In this document: positions 1 through 6,427 of the stretch, one piece after another
Layout of the letters: every line of letters begins with the position of its first letter
Numbering within the stretch: position 1 is the first letter of the stretch
Origin: Geothermovivens sp964644845
Lineage (GTDB): Bacteria; Zhuqueibacterota; Zhuqueibacteria; Oleimicrobiales; Geothermoviventaceae
Reading direction: 5' to 3'
Length of the DNA stretch: 18,705 bases
NCBI GenBank assembly: GCA_964644845.1
Contig: CAZXXS010000098.1
Coordinates: forward strand, 1 to 18,705
The notes under the pieces: model-generated
The model's input: the letters and a program-made list of their open reading frames with translations, nothing else
Told to the model about the DNA's origin: nothing
Databases searched by the model: none
Position numbers and translations under genes: made by a program

Positions 1-269
1 CCCCGGGTGGACCGATTCGATTGCCTGAGAGTCGCTGTTGATTCTTAACAACAAGATCTTCGGCAGGCCGGTCCACAGGGCAAAGCGGTCCTCGCACCAG
101 CGAGTGCAAATCACCTGCCACGCTCGACGTTCGGAACCGGCGAAAAACGGGACATCCCGATTTCGAGAGCGCGCCTGAGATTGAGCGTGTCCGTGCTCTG
201 TGCAGAACTTACTGCACGGTGACCACCCTACAGCGCCACTCCTCAAAGAGACACCAAGGGGGGTAATTG
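1..269. other. Left-edge intergenic region with a dyad motif
   Basis: I see no convincing gene here on either strand. The notable element is a perfect 6+6 dyad at 200-217 (GTGCAG, six-base spacer AACTTA, CTGCAC). It lies about 50 bp upstream of a possible small plus-strand ORF. A related sequence recurs at about 1163-1180 upstream of the MerR-type regulator. No tRNA, terminator or promoter could be assigned. Confidence 0.4.
200..217. promoter_or_regulatory. Operator-like inverted repeat, copy 1
   Basis: The arms GTGCAG and CTGCAC are perfect complements around AACTTA. The inner string GAACTTACT followed by GCACGG is nearly repeated at 1165-1180 (GAACTTACT, one extra base, GCACGG), where it again sits between short complementary arms. 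The shared sequence and dyad symmetry suggest a protein-binding site. The nearby MerR-type regulator is a candidate ligand, but this is inference only. Confidence 0.3.
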
Positions 270-389
270 GTGACGGGGAAAGAAAATCAGTGCGTTCTGG
301 AAACGCGGGTCGACACGAACGACAACGGTGAAATCGAACGTACCGAGTGGGTGTTTGGAATCGAATGTCCCCCGATCCTGCGGCGCTGA
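270..389 (+). CDS. Possible small protein, 39 residues
   Basis: I do not recognise this protein. A GTG codon at 270 is preceded by a strong purine-rich Shine-Dalgarno candidate (AAGGGGGG, 256-263) at a suitable distance and opens a 39-codon frame ending in TGA at 387-389. Unlike the Arg/Pro/Ser-rich shadow frames around it, the product is balanced and acidic (for example E-T-R-V-D-T-N-D-N-G-E-I-E). It has two cysteines, residues 8 and 33. There is no signal peptide or membrane segment. It would be the only plus-strand gene in the window, convergent with the MerR-type regulator. The call rests on the ribosome binding site and composition alone, and the ORF is short enough to occur by chance. 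Confidence 0.35.
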   Translation: MTGKENQCVLETRVDTNDNGEIERTEWVFGIECPPILRR

Positions 390-599
390 GACAACTTCCG
401 AGCTCCTGCGCACCCTCAGCTGGGCTCGGCCTCAGGCACCCCGACACAGCCGTCCGAAGCACGACAGGGTGTTCCCCTGCAGCGCGTTCAATCCGCCAGA
501 ATCTCTACAACTCCATCGATCAGTTTGAGTCCCACCAGCGCTTTATCTGCAGCTCCGGTTCCTTCACAGCCGGCAGAAGCCCCGAGAAAGCGTCGCAGA

Positions 600-1100
600 T
601 CACTCAGCCGATCCGCCCTGTTGATTTGGGCGCAAGTCCTGAGGCTTACAAGTGGCAAGCTCCCTGTAGAGGGTCTTCATTTCGTGGGTGCAGGAAAGGG
701 CGTTCCGGTAGACCTCACAGCGGCGGCACTCTTCGTCTGTTCGTTTGCCCTCGCGCCGCCGGATGATCCAGCAGGGTTCTTTCTCCTGTTGAATGGCCGT
801 GCACTCGGCCATCGGACCGTCCGTCTCATCATTGTGAGGCTTAAGTCGCCAGCAAGGGAGCAAAGCCACAAGCCGACGCACACCGGCCAAATTGAGGCCT
901 TCGTCGTGGATCAAATGTCGGATGCACTGAATCCGCCGCAAATCCTCGTACGAGTACAGGCGCCGGCCGGACGGAGTGCGGAAGGGGATCAACAGCCCTT
1001 CCATTTCGTAAAGCCGGATCGTCGGCACGGAAACACCTGTTCTCTCTGCCGCCAGTCCGATCGTCAAGACCGGCTCTTGTGAGTCGAAGGCCTCCGGCAT
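600..1100 (-). CDS. MerR-family transcriptional regulator with Cys-rich C-terminal domain
   Basis: A DNA-binding regulator of 166 residues. The MerR winged helix-turn-helix lies at about residues 11-80, with the typical T-I-R-L-Y-E (27-32), G-R-R-L-Y (45-49) and Y-E-D-L (51-54) signatures. The C-terminal half is not a usual MerR effector domain. It carries C83-W84, C100, C110-W111, C125-x2-C128 followed by V-Y131, and C137, a pattern resembling the two-CW cysteine motif of some signalling proteins. This suggests metal, cluster or redox sensing, but that is inferred. The ATG at 1100 has AAAGGG seven bases upstream. The gene follows the tetraheme cytochrome gene in the same direction, but an intrinsic terminator separates them, so it probably has its own promoter. 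A dyad-containing motif lies 60-85 bp upstream. Target genes cannot be told from the sequence. Confidence 0.9.
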   Translation of the reverse strand: MPEAFDSQEPVLTIGLAAERTGVSVPTIRLYEMEGLLIPFRTPSGRRLYSYEDLRRIQCIRHLIHDEGLNLAGVRRLVALLPCWRLKPHNDETDGPMAECTAIQQEKEPCWIIRRREGKRTDEECRRCEVYRNALSCTHEMKTLYRELATCKPQDLRPNQQGGSAE

Positions 1101-1162
1101 CCTTCATCCCTTTCCGCGTTTCGCATGGACGGCGTCAACCTGCACGGTTCGTTTTGGCCAGA

Positions 1163-1180
1163 GCGAACTTACTCGCACGG
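1163..1180. promoter_or_regulatory. Operator-like motif, copy 2, upstream of the MerR-type regulator
   Basis: The sequence GCGA-ACTTAC-TCGC has a short dyad and contains GAACTTACT plus GCACGG, nearly the same as the stronger dyad at 200-217. It lies 63-80 bp upstream of the start codon of the MerR-type regulator, where an autoregulatory site could be. No clear -35/-10 pair was found beside it. Confidence 0.3.
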
Positions 1181-1282
1181 CACCTGACGGATTTCACCGC
1201 TTACAACAGCAAATCCCGGTGATTCCAACGGCTACGTCCAGGATTCGACTGTGAACCTGCCGTCAGCGGGAATCCTTAGCCA

Positions 1283-1326
1283 GCAAAACAAGAAATGGTG
1301 TCGGCGCCTGTTTAGACGCCGACACC
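1283..1326 (-). terminator. Intrinsic terminator after the tetraheme cytochrome gene
   Basis: A perfect 10-bp stem (GGTGTCGGCG at 1297-1306 with CGCCGACACC at 1317-1326) surrounds a 10-base loop. Read on the minus strand it is followed by the T-rich tail ATTTCTTGTTTTG (1284-1296). It begins 11 bases after the stop codon of the cytochrome gene. Confidence 0.85.
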
Positions 1327-1337
1327 CTGAAATGGCT

Positions 1338-1895
1338 CTACTTCTTGGGACGTGGGTGGGCGATCTGAGCGTAAAATTTCTGGTAATCAAACGGCTTGTA
1401 GGTCGGGCTCTTCTTGTTGTGGCAGGTCACACAGGTCTGCTCATTCGGCTTCGTCATGCCCACAGAAGCAGGGTCAATCGTACCCGCCGTGATGCCCTTC
1501 ATGACTTTCAAGGACCAGTAATCCGAGCCCGGACCGTGACAAGCTTCGCAGGTCACACCGTCTTCCATCTTGTACGTCGGCGCCTTCTGGGAAGCTGGTG
1601 CGTTGTAGGCCGTCACGTGGCAGACCAAACATTCAGCAGCCTTCTGCGGATCCCCCTTGACACCAGCTTTTGCCGCTACCTCCTTCGCTTCTTGGGTGCC
1701 CAGAGTCTTGTACGCCTTGGCGTGCGGACCGCTTGCCCACTTTTGGTACTGCTTGCCACGGGCGGCTGTCTGGTGGCACATCTTGCACTTGGTGATGCCG
1801 ATGTACTTGTGAACTTTGCCCGTTCCTGCGCTGGTGCTGAGCGAGAAAAAGAGCAACAGAGCCAGCGACAAACCACCGATGAGTTTACCTCGCAT
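1338..1895 (-). CDS. Exported tetraheme cytochrome c (cytochrome c554-like)
   Basis: A predicted periplasmic electron carrier of 185 residues. The N-terminus is a Sec signal peptide: basic M-R-G-K, then a hydrophobic core about 5-19, with probable cleavage after S-T-S-A (20-23). Four covalent heme sites C-x-x-C-H are at 37-41, 89-93, 116-120 and 155-159. Extra histidines (29, 58 and one near the C-terminus) could be distal ligands. Heme number, spacing and the C-H-G-P-G context resemble the cytochrome c554/multiheme family, but the redox partner is unknown and no oxidoreductase subunit is encoded nearby. The ATG at 1895 has AGGAGGT (1902-1908) six bases upstream. The gene appears monocistronic, with a possible promoter at 2045-2073 and a strong terminator just after the stop. 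Confidence 0.93.
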   Translation of the reverse strand: MRGKLIGGLSLALLLFFSLSTSAGTGKVHKYIGITKCKMCHQTAARGKQYQKWASGPHAKAYKTLGTQEAKEVAAKAGVKGDPQKAAECLVCHVTAYNAPASQKAPTYKMEDGVTCEACHGPGSDYWSLKVMKGITAGTIDPASVGMTKPNEQTCVTCHNKKSPTYKPFDYQKFYAQIAHPRPKK

Positions 1896-2326
1896 CGTTA
1901 CACCTCCTGGTTTCGTCCCACACCCACATCAGACTTCGCAGAGCCAGCCACTGCGTAACAAGCATTTCTGCGTCGAATGCCCGAAGTAGTGCGTCAGACC
2001 CGCCTCAGGCTTTGTACAGATCTCGCTACAGCTTTTCCGTACGGAACTTAAAAAGAAAGTTTCCGTCAAGCAAGAAAAATCTGCCAAAAGTCGGAACTTT
2101 GCGACGTGCAGCACTCACTCACGTCGTCCCACGTCGGCAACCCGCAACGAACAGGGCACCAGCGTGTCCCTCAACTGATGCACGCAGTTTTTGGAACCGC
2201 AGGTCCTTCCCTGACCTTTCACGCTTTCTCCGCCACGAGGGCCCTCGATTCTGCCCGGGCTAAAAGGCCCTTTCTTGCGAGCGCTCCACGCCGCGAAATC
2301 GCCACTGCCCGCCTGCGGCCGCCACC
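1896..2326. other. Intergenic region: leader of the cytochrome gene
   Basis: There is no convincing gene in these 431 bp. The 2035-2100 part is AT-richer than its surroundings and holds the palindrome TTCCGTACGGAA (2035-2046), a second TTCCGT (2061-2066), and CGGAACTT twice, exactly 50 bp apart (2042-2049 and 2092-2099). A 12-base perfect palindrome CGAGGGCCCTCG is at 2236-2247. No T-tailed terminator was found after the RAM-domain gene. Confidence 0.5.
2045..2073 (-). promoter_or_regulatory. Candidate sigma-70-type promoter of the cytochrome gene
   Basis: On the minus strand, TTGCTT (2068-2073) and TAAGTT (2045-2050) are separated by 17 bases in the AT-rich part of the leader. The -10 hexamer overlaps the palindrome TTCCGTACGGAA, so a protein bound there could block or modulate initiation. 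The matches to consensus are modest. Confidence 0.3.
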
Positions 2327-2557
2327 TCAAATCACCAGGCAGGTAGTCGTCCGGACGACACCATCAACCGAATGAATGCTGTCCACAACTACGGATTCGA
2401 CCTCGCGCAGGTCGTTTCCCTCTACAAAAACAATCACATCGTACGGCCCAATGACGCAGTGGGCCGATTTCACTTGCGGGACCTTCCGCAGTTCGGCCTC
2501 AACATCCTTGTGTTTGCCCCGACTTGTCTCCACCAAAACGTAAGCCTGAACGTTCAT
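2327..2557 (-). CDS. Stand-alone RAM (Lrp/AsnC ligand-binding) domain protein
   Basis: A 76-residue protein consisting only of the alpha/beta RAM domain found at the C-terminus of Lrp/AsnC regulators; there is no helix-turn-helix. Family hallmarks are the opening strand (A-Y-V-L-V-E, 5-10), V-x-S-A-H-C-V-I-G-P-Y-D (about 29-40) and the closing I-H-S-V-D-G-V-V-R-T-T-T segment. Such single-domain proteins form ring-like oligomers that bind amino acids and may act as effector modules or partners of full-length Lrp proteins. The ATG at 2557 has a strong AGGAGG (2565-2570) seven bases upstream. The gene lies 102 bp downstream of the arginase/agmatinase-family gene in the same direction, which fits sensing of an amino acid or amine, though this link is inferred. 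Confidence 0.88.
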   Translation of the reverse strand: MNVQAYVLVETSRGKHKDVEAELRKVPQVKSAHCVIGPYDVIVFVEGNDLREVESVVVDSIHSVDGVVRTTTCLVI

Positions 2558-2659
2558 CGCAGGTCCTCCTCAGTTCAAGTGCTTCCCAGCAACCCTTGCC
2601 GACCGATGGAATAACCATCCCCTTTAGCTGCTGTTCTTTTCGCAGGTAACCGATGGAAG

Positions 2660-3451
2660 TCACAACGCGACCGCTCCTTTGGGCTCTGTCACCTTGCCGA
2701 CCAACGTCTTCACTACCTCAGCAGCGATCTTTGCCGTCCTCCTCGAACTGTCCAGTCTCGGGTTCAGTTCCACGACGTCGAACCCCACGACGTCGGCCTC
2801 CAGCTGATTCAGTAGTCCAAGCAGCTGGTCGGGTTTCCAACCACCTTGCATCCCCCGGCTTGCACCCGGCGCAAATTGCGGGTCCAGAACGTCCAGGTCC
2901 ACCGTCACGTACACGGGACCCTCTCTCGGTAAGCATTCCGCTTTGGCGTCGGTCTCCCAGACTACGCCCCACTTGCAGCGCTGCTGTTCTTCCTGGTCCG
3001 TTCTCTCCCGCACGCCGAGTTGAACCAGCCTGTCAACAGCTCCCGCTTCGAGCAACCGAGCAGCCGTGCAGGCGTGGGAGTAGCGGTCGCCAAGAAAATC
3101 CGGGTAAAGGTCGGCGTGTCGGTCGATCCAGAGCAATTTCAGAGGCCCGTGAAGTTCCGCCACTGTGCGAGCAACAGGTAGCGTTAGCGAGTGATCTCCC
3201 CCGAGTACCACAGGCACGCCATGCGGCAGGATCCCTCTTACCACGGCAGCCATTTCGGAGAAGGCTTTTTCGTCCCGTGAAAGCTTTACGACGCCCAGGT
3301 CGACGATTGGTAACTTCGCGGCCAGGCCGGTGGGTACTGCAAGCCAGTCCAGGAGCTCGCGCCGAATGGCCCAGGGCCCCAGGGCCGTACCCCGACGCAA
3401 GGTACTTTTCTCTTCCCACGGAAACCCAACCACGTACACAGCTCGCACCAT
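2660..3451 (-). CDS. Arginase/agmatinase-family (ureohydrolase) enzyme
   Basis: A cytosolic binuclear-metal hydrolase of 263 residues; the family hydrolyses guanidino groups of arginine, agmatine, formiminoglutamate or related compounds. Metal-binding motifs are intact: G-G-D-H87-S, D110-x-H112-A-D114, and D185-L-D187 in V-D-L-D-V-L-D-P. The family signature G-F-D-V-V-E-L-N-P near the C-terminus is also present. The substrate-loop segment after D-P reads A-P-G-A-S-R-G-M-Q-G-G rather than the usual A-P-G-T-G-T-P, so substrate is uncertain. An in-frame start at 3511 exists, but the ATG at 3451 has GAGGAGGT just upstream and a normal N-terminus, so it is preferred. The next gene downstream is the RAM-domain protein. 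It is slightly shorter than typical family members (about 280-320 residues). Confidence 0.9.
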   Translation of the reverse strand: MVRAVYVVGFPWEEKSTLRRGTALGPWAIRRELLDWLAVPTGLAAKLPIVDLGVVKLSRDEKAFSEMAAVVRGILPHGVPVVLGGDHSLTLPVARTVAELHGPLKLLWIDRHADLYPDFLGDRYSHACTAARLLEAGAVDRLVQLGVRERTDQEEQQRCKWGVVWETDAKAECLPREGPVYVTVDLDVLDPQFAPGASRGMQGGWKPDQLLGLLNQLEADVVGFDVVELNPRLDSSRRTAKIAAEVVKTLVGKVTEPKGAVAL

Positions 3452-3960
3452 CCCGTTCACCTCCTCAAGGATGGAGTCGCGGGCACCCCCTCGCTGGTCC
3501 AGTGGCGACACAACCCTTTTCGCCGACGCACGTGCCCCCGCACAGTCAAAAACGACGCCGTTAACGCCACCTGAACCTCGTGTTTTGTACCGCGGACAGG
3601 CGACCCCCGTTCCAGCAAACAGCTACTTTCTCGGTTGCGATCGTGTCGTGTGCGTCTCCGATCTCGCGAATCCGAAGAAGCAACGTTCTCTGCGCCGCTT
3701 TCGGGCTAACTACCCGTTGTCCAAGTAGAGCGGGGTCCTTTGCTGTCAGTCGTGCCGATTTCGCCAACGAACCGGCCCTGTTCCACTTACCAGGACCAGC
3801 ACGCGTTTCCGCTTGGCCCCAAAACAGCCCCGTCAAATAGCGCCTGTCGGAGCCGCGCAGCCCGCCGCAAAAGTCCGCAGCGGCAGAAGCAGCCACATTA
3901 CCACCGGCAGAAACCCCGCGCCAGATCCTGCGAGTCTGGTGAAAACGCCTCAAGACGGGA
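3452..3960. other. Intergenic region between the RidA-like and arginase-family genes
   Basis: There is no supportable gene in 509 bp. A 130-codon minus-strand frame (3561-3953) has Arg/Gly/Ala-rich shadow-like composition and no ribosome binding site worth the name. I found no strong hairpin with a T-tail after the RidA-like gene, no tRNA, and no promoter with good consensus. The AGGAGGT ribosome binding site of the arginase-family gene lies at about 3459-3466. Confidence 0.5.
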
Positions 3961-4437
3961 TTAGTCAGTGGCTTTGAACGCCGTCACGGCAATTTCCACG
4001 CGGACATCCTTCGGGAGCCGGGCCACTTGCACAGCACACCGCGCCGGAAAATTGTTCTTGAAATACTCCGAGTAGATCTTGTTCAACTGGGCGTACAGCG
4101 ACAGATCCGACAAGAACACGGTCGCTTGGACGACGTCCGCGTAGTTCATGTTTGCCGCCCGCAACACGGCCCCAATGTTCTCGAGCACCTGCCGGGCCTC
4201 GCGCTCAAAATCCCCCGTCACAAGCTGGCCTGTAGAGGGATCGATGGCAATCTGCCCCGAGGCAAAAAGCCACGGCCCTACTTTCACGGCCTGCGAGTAA
4301 GGTCCAATCGCTTTGGGAGCAGCTTCAGTACTGATGATTTCCTTGCGGAAGACGCCCTCTTGCCCCTCACGGCAAGCAAGGCTGAACAGCGTCAGCAGGA
4401 CGAAGACTCCTGCAAGAAGACCACTCCATCTGTTCAC
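3961..4437 (-). CDS. RidA/YjgF/YER057c-family protein with N-terminal export signal
   Basis: RidA enzymes are trimeric imine/enamine deaminases that clear reactive 2-aminoacrylate-type intermediates. The domain spans about residues 30-158 and keeps I-G-P-Y-S-Q-A (44-50), the substrate-binding R133 in F-P-A-R and E148 in V-E-I, which match the residues essential in active RidA, so catalysis is plausible. The unusual part is an N-terminal extension: N-R-W, a hydrophobic segment (6-20) and C22 in F-S-L-A-C. This reads as a signal peptide or an imperfect lipobox and implies a location outside the cytoplasm. The chosen start is GTG at 4437, because AAAGGAGG (4443-4450) sits five bases upstream; the ATG at 4470 lacks such a site. 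No operon partner is close. Confidence 0.9.
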   Translation of the reverse strand: MNRWSGLLAGVFVLLTLFSLACREGQEGVFRKEIISTEAAPKAIGPYSQAVKVGPWLFASGQIAIDPSTGQLVTGDFEREARQVLENIGAVLRAANMNYADVVQATVFLSDLSLYAQLNKIYSEYFKNNFPARCAVQVARLPKDVRVEIAVTAFKATD

Positions 4438-4826
4438 ATTCGCCTCCTTTCGCCTCTGTTTGTCAGGCAACTCGTTTCGGTGAGAAAAACACCTTGCAGA
4501 TCCAGTGGAGTACCAACGGCTCGTGGCAAGCAGAACCGCAAGCCACGGTTAGCCCAGACACCACTCTCAACTAAACCCTCAACGCCCCTGTGAAACAGTC
4601 CACAGCGTACAGCCCCAAAAGCTGCTGGACCTAAGCCGCAACACTTCGACCGCCGTCCCTTCCGCCGGTGTCGATTTCCGGTGAGCGCAAACTTCGACAC
4701 TCGCTCCCACTCCGGATCTTTGCCCCGTTCCCAAGAGCGCGCGTACCTGCCGAAGCCGCCGGGCGGCCTGGCTCCAGGTTGTGTCCAGACTCTCGGGTCC
4801 GGGGGGCACGCCCGCTCCTGACCGTT
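4438..4826. other. Intergenic region between the radical SAM and RidA-like genes
   Basis: Nothing gene-like is seen in these 389 bp on either strand. A minus-strand frame beginning at 4830 (TTG overlapping the radical SAM stop) has shadow-like composition. No T-tailed hairpin or tRNA is recognisable. The leader of the RidA-like gene presumably contains its promoter, but no good hexamer pair was found. Confidence 0.45.
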
Positions 4827-6272
4827 TCAAGCAGCCAGAAAACGAGGTGGCGCTACTCCAAACCCTTTAGCCACCCACTCCAAGGTCGGGCCGAACTCCG
4901 GCAAGGGCCGCGCTGCCAAGACACGTCGATTGAGCCCTTTTGCGACTTGCCGAAGGCGCTGGCACACGGCTGGCGAGAATTCGCGGGTTCGAACGGGACA
5001 AACTGTGTCATTCGTGAGTAAGGGGTCCGCTTCCCGCGAGAAAAAACCCGCAGCCACAGCTTTGGCCCACTCCGCGGTGCCGGGAATCGGCGAAAAGACG
5101 GCGAGGCTCGACCGCAGACCCCGTGTGGCTACAGCGAAAAGCGTTTCCACCACTTCCGACAGGGTCTGATCCGGGAGTCCTGCCAGCACGTACGCGCCCA
5201 GCTGGGAACGCCTGTAACCCGCACGCACGAGATGCTTTACAGCGCGGTCGAAGTCAACGTCGCTTACCTTCCCGCTCATTTCGCGCTGACGGTCCGGATT
5301 CGCGGTTTCGTAGCTCAGCCACAGGGTCCGAAACCCCGTCGCGTGCATCAGTTGTGCCACGTCTTCATCAATCTCGCGGACGTGCAAGCCGTTGGGGGTG
5401 TGAAAGCTGGCACGGACCCGCAGACGCAGTAACTCTTCAGCCAAAACGTTGAAGTGGCTGTCGTGAGCCACCAAAAGCGCGTCGTCGAAGAAAGCGAAAT
5501 GCTGAACACCTCGCTCGACACGCAGGTACGCGATTTCGCGAGCCACGACGCGTGGATCCCGTCTGCGGTAACGACTCGTCAGCAGGTGTGAAGCACAGAA
5601 GGGACAACGGTACGGGCAACCGAGCGAGGTCAAAAGGGCCGCACTGCTCAGACGCGGGTACAGGTGGTACGGCAGCCGCTCAAGCCCGGCAAACCAGTCG
5701 TCGTCGGGCGGATTGCCGTCCAGGTTCAGAGCCTCCCACAGTCTGCACAGGTTTTCCGCCGTCAACGGACCGGGTAGAACCAGGTCAGCCCCCGAGGAGG
5801 CCACCGCGTGCTCCCTACAGAGCGTTGCGTAGATGCCGCCAAGGATCACGGGCACGTCCGGCCAGTGCCTGCGCACCTGTCGGATCACCTCTTGCACACC
5901 TGGGTACCAGTAGGTCATTCCCGAGGTCACCAGCACCGCGTCGGGCCGGGCTTCGTTCTTTAGCCGATGCAGGAAGTAGTTCATTGCCCAACCGTAACGC
6001 GCAAAACGTCGTGGCACACCCGTAAGTGCCTCCGGCTTTGGAATGGGTACGCGGTGGAATTTGCCGGTACCGTCCCAGCGCTCTGGAGGCTTGTTCAGCC
6101 CACTGGCTCGAAGCCAACCCGGGTCGTGGCGATCTAAACAATCCAGTAGCCGCACGGTGGCACCAGCGTGCTCCAGCACAGCCGCCACGCTGAGCAGCCC
6201 CAGCGGTTTCACCCAGAAATCGTAGGCCGCAAAATCGGTAATCCAGGGATTGATCAACAGAAAACGCCGCAT
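4827..6272 (-). CDS. B12-binding-domain radical SAM protein
   Basis: A protein of 481 residues with the layout of cobalamin-binding radical SAM enzymes. The N-terminal Rossmann-like region (about 1-190) begins R-F-L-L-I-N-P and contains L-G-L-L-S-V-A-A-V-L. The radical SAM core follows, with its [4Fe-4S]-binding cysteines C219-P-Y-R-C223-P-F-C226. Further core signatures are F-F-D-D-A-L-L-V and the Y-E-T-A strand near the substrate site. A D-x-H-x-x-G string (D47-R-H-D-P-G52) resembles a B12 motif, but its position may be fortuitous. Members catalyse methylations, ring rearrangements and C-C bond chemistry; the reaction here cannot be assigned. The preferred start is ATG at 6272; a GTG at 6296 adds eight residues, and neither has a strong ribosome binding site. 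There is no carrier-protein or tailoring partner next to it. Confidence 0.88.
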   Translation of the reverse strand: MRRFLLINPWITDFAAYDFWVKPLGLLSVAAVLEHAGATVRLLDCLDRHDPGWLRASGLNKPPERWDGTGKFHRVPIPKPEALTGVPRRFARYGWAMNYFLHRLKNEARPDAVLVTSGMTYWYPGVQEVIRQVRRHWPDVPVILGGIYATLCREHAVASSGADLVLPGPLTAENLCRLWEALNLDGNPPDDDWFAGLERLPYHLYPRLSSAALLTSLGCPYRCPFCASHLLTSRYRRRDPRVVAREIAYLRVERGVQHFAFFDDALLVAHDSHFNVLAEELLRLRVRASFHTPNGLHVREIDEDVAQLMHATGFRTLWLSYETANPDRQREMSGKVSDVDFDRAVKHLVRAGYRRSQLGAYVLAGLPDQTLSEVVETLFAVATRGLRSSLAVFSPIPGTAEWAKAVAAGFFSREADPLLTNDTVCPVRTREFSPAVCQRLRQVAKGLNRRVLAARPLPEFGPTLEWVAKGFGVAPPRFLAA

Positions 6273-6427
6273 GCCAACTCGCTTTGCCAAGTGCACCCGA
6301 AAGAAGAAACGGGTCGTGACCGATAATCCGGGGCTTTACTTAGAACCGGATACGTGGATCGCAGTAGTGTCTTCCCAATTAAACACCCACTTGCCCCGCG
6401 CTTCTGTCGTAACGGTCGTGCCCCAGG

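Noticed and set aside
470..510. tRNA suggested by a GTTCAATCC string near 486
   Set aside because: The flanking bases do not form a T-arm stem and no acceptor, D or anticodon arms could be placed.
1251..1958. 235-codon plus-strand frame opposite the cytochrome gene
   Set aside because: It is antisense to four intact heme motifs and runs through the terminator of the cytochrome gene.
2653..3564. 303-codon plus-strand frame opposite the arginase-family gene
   Set aside because: It is antisense to a gene with full catalytic motifs and is Pro/Arg/Ser-rich, as expected for a high-GC antisense shadow.
3561..3953. 130-codon minus-strand frame in the gap after the RidA-like gene
   Set aside because: Composition is Arg/Gly/Ala-rich and shadow-like, there is no convincing ribosome binding site, and no recognisable domain is present.
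4579..4830. 83-codon minus-strand frame starting with TTG overlapping the radical SAM stop
   Set aside because: The overlap looks operonic, but the product has no domain, membrane or soluble-protein character and ends in the leader of the RidA-like gene without continuity.
6322..6352. Intrinsic terminator after the amidohydrolase gene (ATCCGG...CCGGAT)
   Set aside because: The stem is only 6 bp with a 14-base loop and no T-tract on the minus strand.
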